From Blastomyces gilchristii SLH14081 (lineage: Eukaryota; Ascomycota; Eurotiomycetes; Onygenales; Ajellomycetaceae), in contig NW_003101665.1 in the NCBI RefSeq assembly GCF_000003855.2, positions 600,828 to 664,827 on the forward strand: 64,000 nt of DNA. The letters are read 5' to 3'. The position numbers and the translations under genes were made by a program. This document shows positions 12,022 to 22,629 of this stretch, piece after piece. Every line of letters starts with the position of its first letter. The first letter of the stretch is position 1. Under the pieces are notes generated by a model that saw only the letters and a list, made by a program, of their open reading frames with translations, was not told where the DNA came from and did not search any database.

Positions 12022-12364
12022 GCGTGTTGCATGGTTTGTTGATCAATTGAGCAAAAGACTTATACTTTTTCGTTCTGCGTGACGAAGTCAGGATATCCGA
12101 TGCAAGATGGACACAGGATGAAGGAGAGGACCAACGACGACAAAGAACTATTACTCAATCGACATATACGCGACCTCACCAAGAACGAGAAACCCATACC
12201 ATACAAAATCCAGTTCCAGTACCCAGAAAATACGCCAGCGCCTGTTCTCGTTCCGGAAATGCTAGAAGAAGATACCACCTGAAACAACAGAGAAACGATA
12301 AATATATATATATATATATATGACGCCATCCATCACGACCGCTCAGGAACCATATGGACGCCAG
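12022..12364. other. convergent 3' flanks with an (AT)n microsatellite at 12,301-12,321
   Basis: 343 bp between the stop codons of the SUZ gene (+) and the glutathione transferase gene (-). A run of about ten AT units lies at 12,301-12,321. No gene is seen; the 67-codon frame at 12,079-12,282 has no recognisable content. Confidence 0.55.
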
Positions 12365-13623
12365 CTATGGCAAGGTCCGCCCCGCATTAATTACATTCGC
12401 CAGCAGTGACGTATTAGACCGATTTTCTACAAGAAGTCAATCAATCAATCACGAGCATAACGCGGAGCTTCAACAAAAAGCGACAATCTACACACAGAAA
12501 ACTCACCAGCATACCGCTCATAACTATCCAAATACAACTCATCCGCGCTCGTCGTGGCTATGACATGCTCGTCATTTTCCACAGCATCCACCCACGCTTC
12601 CCAGCGACTCCCCCGCTCAGGATCCGGCCAGCCGCGATATCGTTTGAGCACACGACTGAGTCTTAGCATCCAGGGCGCGAATTGGATATCTACGTAGGAG
12701 ATGGCGGGGCCGAGGAAGAAAGGCCCGTGGACATGCGAGGCGTTGACGAGTTTGTTGATTTCGGCTTGGAGCTCCTCTGAGTGCGTGGTCTGCTTTTGTA
12801 TGTCTTGTTCTTGGAGGAGGCGATAGAAAGTCGGGATTATGTGGCGGTTTACCTGGGAAAATTGAAAAGGGCAAATTTAATTAGGACGATGAGGAGTGAA
12901 GACCGAGGGGAGTTTGGAGGTATTGAAAAATATACTAACATGATCGGCCCATAGGCGGCAATGGGCACGTAGCTGAGGGTCTCTTGGTGGGAGGAGAGGA
13001 TTACCGGCTTCGAGATCATCAAGCTAAGTAAAGGGACAATAGAGGGATTGGTCAACAAAAGAAAGGGATATGTTAAATTACCCGCCACTAGCAGCTGGCT
13101 TTCCTTGTTGAAAGGAATGGAAGAGGGGGGGGGGGGGGGAACATACATATTCTAGCAAAACTGTACTCTCATAACACCCCCAATTTCCCTGGCGGATGGC
13201 GGGCACCAAACCGCGCGGATTAACCTCCAACAACGACTCGGGCTTGTTGTACGGATCAACCTCGATGTACTGGTAAGGAATCCCTTTGACCTCCAAGGCA
13301 ATCCAGACACGCTGGACGAACGGACTGGTGAAACAAGAAAAGTCGACGAGTTAGCGCTCGAGGGTCGGTATTTCATGAAAAAGGCCACGATATTGGGTTG
13401 TGAATTGTGTTAGGAGCGGAAGTGGTTGTTTTTGTTATTTGTATTGATGGGGTAGGGGCGCGGTTAGGGGGAATGTAGATAATTGTCGAAGCGAGATGTA
13501 TATTTTATTTTTTACATACCAGAAACAACTTCCGAAGAGCTTTAGGTCTGATTCTCTTGCGTGTTTTTTGACCGTTACGGCAGCGGGGCCAGAGGCCTTC
13601 TTGTGGTATGATTTCTGCTGCGC
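12365..13623 (-). CDS. omega-like glutathione S-transferase (5' end unresolved)
   Basis: At least five exons: 13,520 to about 13,623 (upstream limit uncertain), 13,147-13,324, 12,940-13,023, 12,507-12,852 and 12,365-12,426. The splice at 13,520/13,324 builds FGSCFCPFVQR, whose Cys-Pro-Phe is the omega-class catalytic cysteine motif. Next come KGIPYQYIEVDPY, NPRGLVPAI, the GSH-binding YESTVLLEY, and a C-terminal helical domain (LRAHCRLWADH, FFLGPAISYVD, LRLSRVLK). The last exon supplies AENRSNT and ends in AGRTLP. The frame upstream of 13,520 is open to 13,707 but contains no ATG (13,707 is a TTG), so a further 5' exon must exist; an acceptor-like CTAAC..CAAAAG lies just before 13,623. The second intron contains 15 consecutive G (13,125-13,139). 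Role: GSH-dependent thiol transfer or detoxification. Confidence 0.85.
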
Positions 13624-13808
13624 CTTTTGGGTGTTGTTAGATATCTTGTCCTTCTTTTCCCCTTTTTCCTCTTTATAACATATAGCGGAAACGAAAGTCT
13701 TGGACAAAGAATAATTTTCCGTGTTGTATATGGGGTGTTAAGGAACGAATGTCCAACCCATGTCCCTTCTAGAATTGAAACTTGAAAGTTGTACACATAT
13801 TACGTGTA

Positions 13809-15493
13809 TCAAGAGTCAATGATGATCTCCATCGTCCACTTTTACCCATTCCACACAACACCGCCAAACCAAGTCACTTGTAGTAGAAAAACAACAGGAG
13901 AAAAATAAATAAAATAAAATAAAATAAAACTCACCATAGCCCTCTTCCTCTCCTTCTCCTCCTTAAGCAGATGCCGCTGCACACTATTCTTCTTAATCCG
14001 ATCACTCTCCTCTAGCGTATGTCGATGTGGCCCGCCAATCCCATCCGCCCTCCCATTGCCCCCATTCCCATTTACTCTCTGGATGGTATAGTACCTCGCA
14101 CCCGCTGCTCCAGGATGGCCTTCCGGCAACGTCGCGCTGGGCGCTAGAACGCCGAACGGGTATTGTAGTTGCGTTGGCTGTGGTTGGGACTGGGACTGAT
14201 GGCTTGCGACACGGGCCGGCGCTCCATTACTCTGGTCCGTAGGGGCGAGAGAGGTGGTGCCAGCAGGAGTCTGCATATCAGATCCAGCTGGAGCGGCCGC
14301 CGTAGTTGTACTTGTGGGGTGTGGGGAATTGATGGAGAGGATTGATGGGCTCAAGCCCGGTGGGGTAGTCAGGGCTCCAGGGAAATATTCTGTGATTTTG
14401 ATCTTGACGTCGCAAAGGTCGCGCTCTCGGGCTGTGCGCTTGCGCTTCTTTTTGTTTGGGTCGCGAGACTTGGGGGTTCCGGGTGGTCGGCCCTTGAGGC
14501 GGCAGTCCCAGTAGTGAGAGACGAAGAGTTTGCGTTTATATTTCTGGGTAGAGCGGTGAGAGTAGACGTTGTCGATGTGGGGGAAGTAGGTTTGGAATCT
14601 AAAAATGTGTTTTACATATATAGATGTTAGCAAATGTTCTTTTTGATATGGAGACGAATAGGTTGTAGAGGGCAACATTGCCCAACGCACTCTTCTTCAC
14701 TCAAGACGATCGTATCCTCAACATTGAATAGTCGCTCTCGCCATTTTTTCAGATCGGGCGGATTAGGGATCAGTTTCATATTTTTAAAATAGGACTCTCC
14801 TTTACTAGAAGTAGGGGACGATGGCGATTGATCTGAAGCGTTTGCGCCGCTGCCCATATGAGGCGGGGTGCTGTGGAACTGGTTTAGGAGATGAGGCGGG
14901 AGAGGGGTCTGGAGATGCTGCAGCATATCGACCGCGCCATTGTTTCTGTGTTCGAGGAAGCCATTGTTTGGAGTATGGTGATTCGCATGATGCGTTTGTG
15001 ATGGTTGTTGTTGCTGGTGGTCGTTGTTGTGGTGGTGCGGGCGCTGTTGCTGTACCGGCTGAGGGGTTGTATTGTTGTCGAGAAGTGTCTCTAGAAGAAT
15101 CAATATGTTAGATTTTGAAGCTGGAGCAAGAGGAATAAATAACTTATTCTGTTGGCCGGGCTCTTTTCTTATTTTCTTTTCCCTTATTTTTATCTTTCGG
15201 GATTGGTGATTGGTAGTTTTCCCATATACGCAAGCATTCCATAGCTACAGATAGAGCGGCGGAAGTAAAAAAGAGCTCTCACCAGCTTGCCCCGCAACGG
15301 AAGACTGATGCATATCAACCGTCGCCGCCGGAAGCACATTAAACGGCTGAGACCCGCCGGCAGCGTTTGCTGCTGCTTCGAAGTCGCTGTTGATTCTCGA
15401 GGTCAGACCGGGTCCTGTCGGCAGCGCCTGGATGTCCTCTCTGGCATCGAGGCGGCGCAGGTTGTCCTGCAGCTGGACATCCTGGTTCTCCAT
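13809..15493 (-). CDS. conserved fungal protein with AT-hook-like basic region
   Basis: Four exons: 15,283-15,493, 14,691-15,090, 13,935-14,598 and probably 13,809-13,838 (434 aa). Donors are GTGAGA, GTGCGT and GTGAGT. The first exon starts MENQDVQLQDN and is acidic to neutral; the second is Gln/His rich (polyQ and polyH patches) and ends in LKKWRERLFNVEDTIVLSEE. The second splice creates a well-ordered block (FQTYFPHIDNVYSHRST, then VSHYWDCRLKGRPPGTPKS and a run of Lys/Arg). KGRPPGT resembles an AT-hook core, so DNA binding is plausible. The rest is Ser/Pro/Thr rich. The last short exon (reading WTMEIIIDS) is inferred; without that splice the frame runs on to 13,842. I do not recognise a named family. 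Confidence 0.68.
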
Positions 15494-16169
15494 GGCAGCT
15501 TCACCAGATAGCCGTTGTGTCTCGGGGTGCGAATAGGCGCGGACACTCGAGGCTTGTCCCGGGGGGGTTTATTGGTGAGCTTTGTTGCTGGAAAATGCGG
15601 AGGTTGAAGCGGCACGAGAACAGGCGGAGTTTAATTCGTTAGTTTGGTAAGTTAGATATTAAGTTATTTAGTGTCAAAGGGACAAGCTTGAATTCCATGT
15701 CCATACCGATACGATACGCGATCTATTCCAGGCTCTATACTCCGTATTGCGCCATTGCTGAAGACAATATGCCTCTTGTCTATGTGTCTTGATGTGTCTG
15801 TAATCCGTACGGTTTGACATTAAGCGTAAATACAAAACCAGCCTGCCTTTCTCCCGTTCTGCCTGTTAGAAGTCAGCTAAACGCCGACGAGGCCCAGCAG
15901 AATTGATATATCCTTTGATGATATTCTACCAACGGCATCGTGAAGTGGGATCAGCTTCTCTGGGCTTGTATACAAACTCCAGCTCATGACGGCAAAAGAC
16001 ACTAAGGCTGAGGGGAAGCAGTTCTCTCAGCTCTTTGAAGCCTGGATTGGCAAAAAATAACATAACCATGTTGACTATCATTAAATATTAATAACAGTGG
16101 GAAAAATCATGCGCATCTTTCCAAACCTCCATATCCACCCATAAGCATCCATAAGCCCAGCCGGGCCGC
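15494..16169. other. intergenic, upstream of the AT-hook-like gene
   Basis: 676 bp between the start codon of the gene on the left and the stop codon of the small membrane protein gene, both minus strand. Probably promoter plus 3' UTR. No further gene is seen. Confidence 0.45.
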
Positions 16170-16874
16170 CTACAACACCTTCCGCGCCCGCTTCTTATCC
16201 GCCTCCTCGTTCTTAAACGGGAACCCGGACGTCCTCTTATCTGCCCCAGTCCTCCTGCTAATTCTCCCAGCGCTACTAGCAAACAACAAACACCACAGCC
16301 CCACTGACGCCAGCCCGCCATACACCACCATTGCCAGCGCAAAGCTCATCTGACCTGTTGTATGGTACCAGGCATATGTGTAGAATGCCGACGAGGCATG
16401 GAATATGGATGACATGAGCATCGTGGGGACGGCGTAGGGCGCCTTGGGGTCGTCTTCTTCCGCAGAGACGGAGTAGGAGGCGGATGAGGATATTGGAATT
16501 GAGCCGGTGAGCACGATGGTGATGGCAGTGATGGCCAGGAGGCTTAGGCCGAAGCAGCGGGCGAAGTAGATTTCAAGCACTGATTGATAGATTAGTGAAC
16601 CATCTTTTAGTTTTATCCCCTTTCCATCTTTTATTTGATGCGGGGGATATGCTAGGGCGGAGTGGGGGGTTTACTCGAAGGCGGGCGTGCTTCATCAAGC
16701 AGAATCATGATGATCATCTTGGGGGTCGCGACCAGTGGGATGCCTTGCAGGCTTAGCCATGCCGCCGTGCTGTATGTGTATGCGTAGAAAACCTGTATAG
16801 ATGTTATTTGTAGGGTGTCAGTGTTGGTTCAGTGTAGTTTACCCTTGCCGTAAATTGATTCAACATACATCCAT
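16170..16874 (-). CDS. small multi-pass membrane protein, function unknown
   Basis: Three exons: 16,869-16,874 (only ATG GAT), 16,675-16,792 and 16,170-16,579 (177 aa). The first donor is GTATGT directly after the second codon; acceptors are ATACAG and AATCAG. The last splice makes an internal Met (A plus TG). Four hydrophobic segments are visible: VFYAYTYSTAAWLSLQGIPLV, CFGLSLLAITAITIVLTGSI, an AVPTMLMSSIFHASSAFYTYA segment and ALAMVVYGGLASVGLWCLLF. The C-terminus is basic (RRTGADKRTSGFPF, ending KKRARKVL), suggesting a cytosolic tail. The family is not one I can name. A start further upstream cannot be excluded because the proposed first exon has only two codons. Confidence 0.65.
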
Positions 16875-17576
16875 CGTGAGTGCAATGAATCTAACGTTGA
16901 GTTGTTTATCCCAACATGTTAATTATCTCGGTTTACTGCTGCTGAAATTGTAATGAAACTTTTTATTTTCACTTTCCACACAGAAACTCAGGGGTACCAT
17001 TCAGAGGTCTCTTCATGGATTGTAATTTGTAGTGTCTGTATACAAACGTGAAGTGATGGTTGAGAATGAAGCAGGAATCAATGAAGGCTGCGATAGTTTT
17101 GTTGCAAAAAGTGAAAGTACACTATGACATCATATAGCGAATTTGATGTATTAGCTACAATAGAGCTACCATCGTACTTGAAATAGGTAAGAATAGTTAA
17201 ATACTAATGACGTTGCTTGGAGGAAAGGAGAATTCAATTGTATATCTATCTATGTATAATTCCAGTACGTGCTACATCCAGCTTATCTGAGCCTCCGACG
17301 AAAAAAAACCTCAAGAAGATTGTGAAGAAAAAACAATTAACAATATTTTCTTTACACTAGTCCATAGTCATCAGTTAAATTCAACACTGAGTGTTGCTTT
17401 TATCTTCCATTTTGAAGACAAAGTGAGCATATCAACCATATTTGAAGCATGTAGAATCATAAAAGAAAACATGCCAGGCACAGATCCCCCGCTAAGCGGG
17501 AGCTGTGGATGAAGAGGGCAAGAGGAACCCATTAAGAGTGCAATATATCAAATAATTCAAATCCAAATCACCCCTA
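16875..17576. other. intergenic, upstream of the membrane protein gene
   Basis: 702 bp, AT-rich, between the start of the membrane protein gene and the stop of the GPN GTPase gene (both minus strand). No gene, RNA or repeat is recognised. Confidence 0.45.
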
Positions 17577-18902
17577 TCATCCAATATTACTTGAGTGTAG
17601 ATATCTTGCAGAGCTCTGCTCCTGGTCTGATTGACCTGGGGCCGATTCTTCCAGAGCATGCTTATATCTCTCCTCAAGCCCACCATCATCCCTTCGAACA
17701 AAATCATCCTCACCAGGTTTCACATCCTCATACTCATCTGAATCCTCATCATCTTCTGCTTCTGAAATAGTCCCTGGCTCCTCTCTTTGCTTCTTCCCAC
17801 CCACCCCCTCATGCCTCCCAGAGCCAGAAACATTCATATCCCTCAGCAATTTCCCCAGCTCAATCTCTCTCCTCTCCTCCTTCACCATCTCCCTCTCCTT
17901 TCTCTTCTTTTCCAATTCAGGTTTATAATCCCGCTCAAATTCCTTCCGCTTCTCCTCCACTGCCTCAAAGAACTCATCAACCCCATCACCTGTCATAGCA
18001 CTGACACCAACCACACTCAAATGTTGATAAAACTCCTCCAGCATCAAGCTCATACTATTTAAAAAGGAGCCCATGTAACCACTTCCACCTCCCATGCCTC
18101 CCACCCCTCCTTCAGCTCCACCAAATGCACCAGCCTCCTCCTCCTCACGCAGTGCTGTCTGAAATGCTTCAAAATCTGACATCCACTCCTTTGCAAACTC
18201 CGCGTCCTTCACATCTGTTTTGTTAAAGATGAGAATCATAGGCAGTTTTGTCTTGTATAGTATACTGCACGCGTACAGCATATTGCTCATAAATGTACTT
18301 GTTGAGCTTGTTCGTGGGGTATCAATCACATATGCAATAACTGTCGGGAATGAAGAGGCCAATGTCTCTAGTAAAATACTCCCCGACGCGCTCCAGACAA
18401 ACACCTCAATCTGGCCCGGTGTGTCAATGAGGATATGTTCAATGGGTTTTTGTGGAGTCTGGCTTAGTTTTGAAGGATCGGTCCCAGAGTTAGAATTGGG
18501 GTTGGGAGGTGGGGGAAAGGCACGCTTCTCCAATATCGATATTATCTGGTCAACTTTTGTAGCGAATAGGTTCAGTGACGTGAGGATACCGCCGTTGGGG
18601 CCTAAATTGTATTGTTTCATGACTTCTTTGTAGTTTATCGAATCACGGATGTCGATGTTGCTTTCAAAGGGGACGGCGTGGACGGCTGGATCGAGGTTGA
18701 GGACGTAGGGAGGTTTATGTTTGGAGTGTAGATGTGCATTTATACGCTGCATAAAGGTCGTCTTACCGGATCCTGGGGATTTATTATAGTTAGGATCATA
18801 CGAGGAGCCTGTTATGAGACGCCTGAGTGTTTCTATTGCTCTGAAGGGGGGTTGTTTCTCACCAGCCATGCCGACGCAGACGACGGCAACGGGGGGGGCC
18901 AT
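17577..18902 (-). CDS. npa3: GPN-loop GTPase 1 (Npa3/XAB1)
   Basis: Two exons, 18,863-18,902 and 17,577-18,772 (411 aa). GPN1 is needed for assembly and nuclear import of RNA polymerase II. The splice joins GMAG to SGKTT, rebuilding the P-loop (residues 11-19). The family-defining GPN triplet is at 71-73 (LGPNGGI), G3 is DTPGQIE (130-136) and G4 is NKTD (197-200). A Gly-rich loop and a long acidic, charged C-terminal tail ([13 protein letters not shown]) follow, as in fungal homologues. The 90-nt intron (donor GTGAGA, acceptor CCCCAG) is a multiple of three and lacks an in-frame stop, so an intron-less reading gives a misleading 441-aa protein with a broken P-loop. Divergent from CWF19 with 349 bp between start codons. 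Confidence 0.95.
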   Translation of the reverse strand: MAPPVAVVCVGMAGEKQPPFRAIETLRRLITGSSYDPNYNKSPGSGKTTFMQRINAHLHSKHKPPYVLNLDPAVHAVPFESNIDIRDSINYKEVMKQYNLGPNGGILTSLNLFATKVDQIISILEKRAFPPPPNPNSNSGTDPSKLSQTPQKPIEHILIDTPGQIEVFVWSASGSILLETLASSFPTVIAYVIDTPRTSSTSTFMSNMLYACSILYKTKLPMILIFNKTDVKDAEFAKEWMSDFEAFQTALREEEEAGAFGGAEGGVGGMGGGSGYMGSFLNSMSLMLEEFYQHLSVVGVSAMTGDGVDEFFEAVEEKRKEFERDYKPELEKKRKEREMVKEERREIELGKLLRDMNVSGSGRHEGVGGKKQREEPGTISEAEDDEDSDEYEDVKPGEDDFVRRDDGGLEERYKHALEESAPGQSDQEQSSARYLHSSNIG

Positions 18903-19251
18903 GTTGGTCGCTGTCTCTCCTCAGCAGATTGCTGATGTTGATATAAGCGCGGAATAGTGTGACGATATATTTAATAGTATCGATTTTGTATTGGTGATGA
19001 AGCAAAAATTGAGCGTGGGGGTTTAAATATTTATGATGAAGACAAAAAAAGTGGTTGTTTTGTTGTGAGGAGAAATTGAGCCAGGCCTGAATCTTATTAT
19101 TTATATTTAAAAATCGAACAACGTCATTCCAGGGAGCTCAGGACAAACCCAACCTCTTTTTTGGCTGTGAGGCAACAAACCTCGTTCGACATTTCAAAAT
19201 ACCAACCATCCACACAATTTGGACCAGCCAGAGAGAAGGAAATAAGAGGAT
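18903..19251. promoter_or_regulatory. divergent promoter region (GPN1 / CWF19)
   Basis: 349 bp between two start codons pointing away from each other. It is AT-rich with poly-A and poly-T runs. Both promoters must lie here or overlap the 5' UTRs. Confidence 0.55.
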
Positions 19252-21540
19252 ATGACATTGGAGGATTTCGAAAAGGAGCTGGCTGCAAGTCAGAGGGAAA
19301 GGGAGCGCGAGAAAAGCAAGGAAAAGCATCGAGAGAAGCACCGGGATCGGGATCGGGACCGTGACAGGGACCGCGACAGGCACAGATCTAGAGACAAACA
19401 TAGAGATCGAGACAGTGACAGAAACAGAGACAGAGATAGCCACTCCTCCAATTACCATAGCCATCACCATAGCCGTCATCACTCGTCCCGACACAGCAAT
19501 TCCCAAAATGAGGATGAAGACAGACACAGACGCAAACGCTCCCACTGCTCCAGCAGCAACAGTGGTGAGGATTGCGAGCGTCCACATAAACACAGATCAA
19601 GGCGCGAGGAGAGTGGGAAGGGTGAAGAACCTGATCCAACAGCATCAAATACCGCTCCACCAACAATTCATAAACAAGAGCAAGGACTTCAGCGCGATTC
19701 GTGGATGGAAGCTCCTTCCACACTGGATATAGACTACGTTCAGCGGCCCAAGCCTCAACAGCAGGAATCTCCCACAAAGCGGATGCTCCAGGTGGATTAC
19801 AAGCTTAGATTACATGAGAGGGAGCTTAATCGCCATTTACATGATATTAATGAAGAGGAGGAGCCTGAGACTGATAAACGAGGGATGGAGGAGCCGGTTA
19901 AACATGAGGTGGACTATACGTTTGGCGATGCTGGCTCCCAATGGCGGATGACGAAGCTGAAAGCTGTATATAGACAGGCAAAAGAAACGGGGGCCAGGAT
20001 TGAGGATATTGCTATTGAGCGGTTTGGGGATCTCCGTTCTTTCGATGATGCGAGAGAGGAGGAGATTGAGCTGGAGAGGAGGCAGATTTATGGCAATGGC
20101 TATGTTGGTAAGGATAAGCCTAGCGGAGAACTTTACCAAGAGAGAAAGCTGCAGAGTGGTTTGAGGGAGAGAGAGGACAGAGATGTCCGGAGGGGCGAGG
20201 GGGAGCTAAGTGATCTACAGTTGCACCCAGGACAATCTGTTGAACCCAAGCCCATAGTCCCACAGCAGACTAAACAACTCAATTCTACGGATCTAAATAG
20301 GTTGAAAGCGCAGATAATGAAAGCAAAGCTACGGAAGGCGCCGAATGCAGCAGAACTCGAGGCGGAATACAACGCTGCAGTGGAATCTATGGCGAATCGA
20401 AAAAATCCCGATGTGGTGGTCCTTGGGGTTATGGAAAATAGGTTGCTCGCCGGAGGTGAAAGGCCGGAAGTTAGGCCAGTTGAGAACAAGAGAGGAAAGG
20501 AAAGAGGTCAAGTAGAGGAAAATGAAGACATTACAATTGAGGATATGGTGCGAGAGGAGCGTAGGACTCGTGGCCAAGCCGGAGGGGAGGGACAACGGTT
20601 TGCGGAGAGGATTGCTAAAGATGCCAAATTCGATGTGAGTATTTCATCATGTCCCACGCTTCCTTCTTCTTAAAAAACCGATATATGAGTCCTAATCCTC
20701 CTGCTTTTCACTTTCTAGAATGACCTCGAATACATGGACGAAAATGCCGCGAAGCTGGCTAAACGCGTACAAAAATCAGAAATTAACCTCAAAAATACAG
20801 CGATCAATGAATTCCAAAAGATGAACCGCATCCTCGATAGCTGCCCACTCTGCTACCGCGAAGACACAGAAACGCCTCCCCTTGCCCCTGTCGTGTCATT
20901 GGCAACCAGAGTATATCTTACTCTCCCTACGGAGCCGGAGCTCAGCGAGGGAAGCGCCTGCATCGTCCCGATCCAACACCGGAGAAACCTCCTCGAATGC
21001 GACGATGATGAATGGGAGGAGATCCGAAACTTCATGAAGAGCCTAACGCGCATGTATCACGACCAAGGGCGGGATGTAATCTTCTACGAGAACGCAGCAC
21101 AGCCGCAGCGTCACCGACACGCTGCCATGGAAGTCGTTCCTCTCCCTTACAGTCTTGGCGAGACCTCGCCAGCCTTCTTCAAGGAAGCCATCCTCGCCGC
21201 CGACGAGGAGTGGACGCAGCATAAGAAGCTGATCGACACGCTGGCACAGGCACGCGCGGGGATGGGGAAGTTAGCGTTCCGCCGCACCATCGCGAAGGAG
21301 ATGCCGTATTTTCATGTGTGGTTTGAGCTGGATGGTGGGCTGGGCCATATCGTTGAGGATGCCAATCGGTGGCCCCGTGGGGATTTATTTGCCCGGGAGG
21401 TTATAGGGGGCATGCTGGACCTGGAGCCGGATGTGATCAAGCGGCAAGGACGATGGCGGAAGGAAGGTGATGAGAGAGTTGATGGGTTTAGGAAGCGGTG
21501 GAAGAAGTTTGATTGGACAAGGGTGTTGACAGAGGGGTGA
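19252..21540 (+). CDS. cwf19: CWF19-like spliceosome-associated protein
   Basis: Two exons, 19,252-20,634 and 20,719-21,540 (734 aa); the 84-nt intron has donor GTGAGT and acceptor TTCTAG, phase 0. The N-terminus starts MTLEDFEKELAASQ and passes into a long Arg-Asp/Arg-Lys repeat stretch (RDRDRDRDRDRDRH, then His/Ser-rich) as in other Cwf19 proteins. The second exon carries the paired C-terminal Cwf19 domains: CPLCYRE, the HIT-like His-x-His motif (RHRHAAMEVVPLP) and the end domain with PYFHVWFELDGGLGHIVED and WPRGDLFAREVIGGML. Role by family: late spliceosome or lariat turnover (S. pombe Cwf19, yeast Drn1). The ATG at 19,252 is the only good start. Confidence 0.93.
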
Positions 21541-22629
21541 ACGATTTGGATTCCTATACTTGGGATAGCGTTTTCTTTCCTTCTCCATCTGCTCATTTTT
21601 TGACTTCTCTTGTATAATTTACTGTGCATTAGGCGACGGGAATTGGCAATGTGCTAAAAAGAGGGCTCTGCTGTGTATTTTACGTATGAAGGGTTAATTC
21701 GGGGAATCAAACGGGTCAGTTATATCGATCTTCTTATATCTTTCATGCCGACAACATCCCGCCCGTGAATTCGGACGGTATCATGGCCAGATATCTATCC
21801 ATCTCATTTCTTATCTCTTATCCCATCCCATCGCAATGTCGAGCCATTCCTTCTTTTGAAAAGTCCTCATATTCGGCCGAGTAGTGTAGCTAGTTCCTTA
21901 ATGTCTAGTTACAACTTACGCCGTACCAATAACCGCTTTTTCACTGCCTTAAAAATCAACTAGTGTATATACCATGCACAGCGATGAACCTCCCATCAAT
22001 AATCATACAGGGCCTTGATCCGCCACTACGGAGTACAAGGCAATGAATGGATGGCATCCCATTCCGCTCCCAACGCCCCTCATAACGTGCACTGTGGGAT
22101 CCTGTTGCTGTATGTTTTACCTTTGGTCAACATTTTGTTATGCCCGAGACCCGCCGTCTGCAAGAAAAGAATTGCGCGCCTTTTCTTTTTCTTTTCTCTT
22201 TTCTCTTTTCTTCTCTTTTCTTCTCTTTTCTTTTTCTTTTTATTTTTTTTCTATTTGCATATTTCGTCCCGAGTCCCGTGTAGCCGAGTTAAATATCGCT
22301 TGTATAAAGTTTATACAAAGACACCTTGTAGGCTACGCTGCTCTCTGAACTTCTCTGTCTCCTCTAAATACCTGCGCCCCGACCATACACGGCCCAATTC
22401 CACCAGATCCCGTTTCTGTTCAGTCATTTGAGGCGTCTCTATTTATATATAATTGCTGGCGGTTGCAGATTCACTCGGGTGTCAAGCCCAGTTGAACTTG
22501 CATAGCTACTAGATAAGACCAGTGCGTTAATTTGTCTTCTCCTCACAACATCCCTATGTTCATACCACGATAGACAATTTCTAACAGATCGAAGATAGAA
22601 GCAAGCTCTAAGTAACGCAATCCGCTATT
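21541..22629. other. intergenic, with a polypyrimidine tract at about 22,176-22,260
   Basis: 1.09 kb upstream of the dehydrogenase gene. The notable feature is about 80 bp of almost pure C/T on the plus strand (TTTTC/TCTTTT words). Such tracts are common in fungal promoters. The open frames over it (22,015-22,431, 22,043-22,348) are products of the low-complexity sequence. Confidence 0.55.

Noticed and set aside
13624..13707. N-terminal 28 codons of the glutathione transferase from 13,707
   Set aside because: The first codon is TTG, there is no ATG in that frame, and a branch-point/acceptor-like sequence lies within it.
19138..19593. A minus-strand membrane protein opposite CWF19
   Set aside because: The hydrophobic residues are the reverse-strand reading of the Arg-Asp repeat of CWF19.
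22015..22431. A Phe/Ser-rich membrane protein
   Set aside because: It is the translation of a polypyrimidine tract upstream of the dehydrogenase gene.
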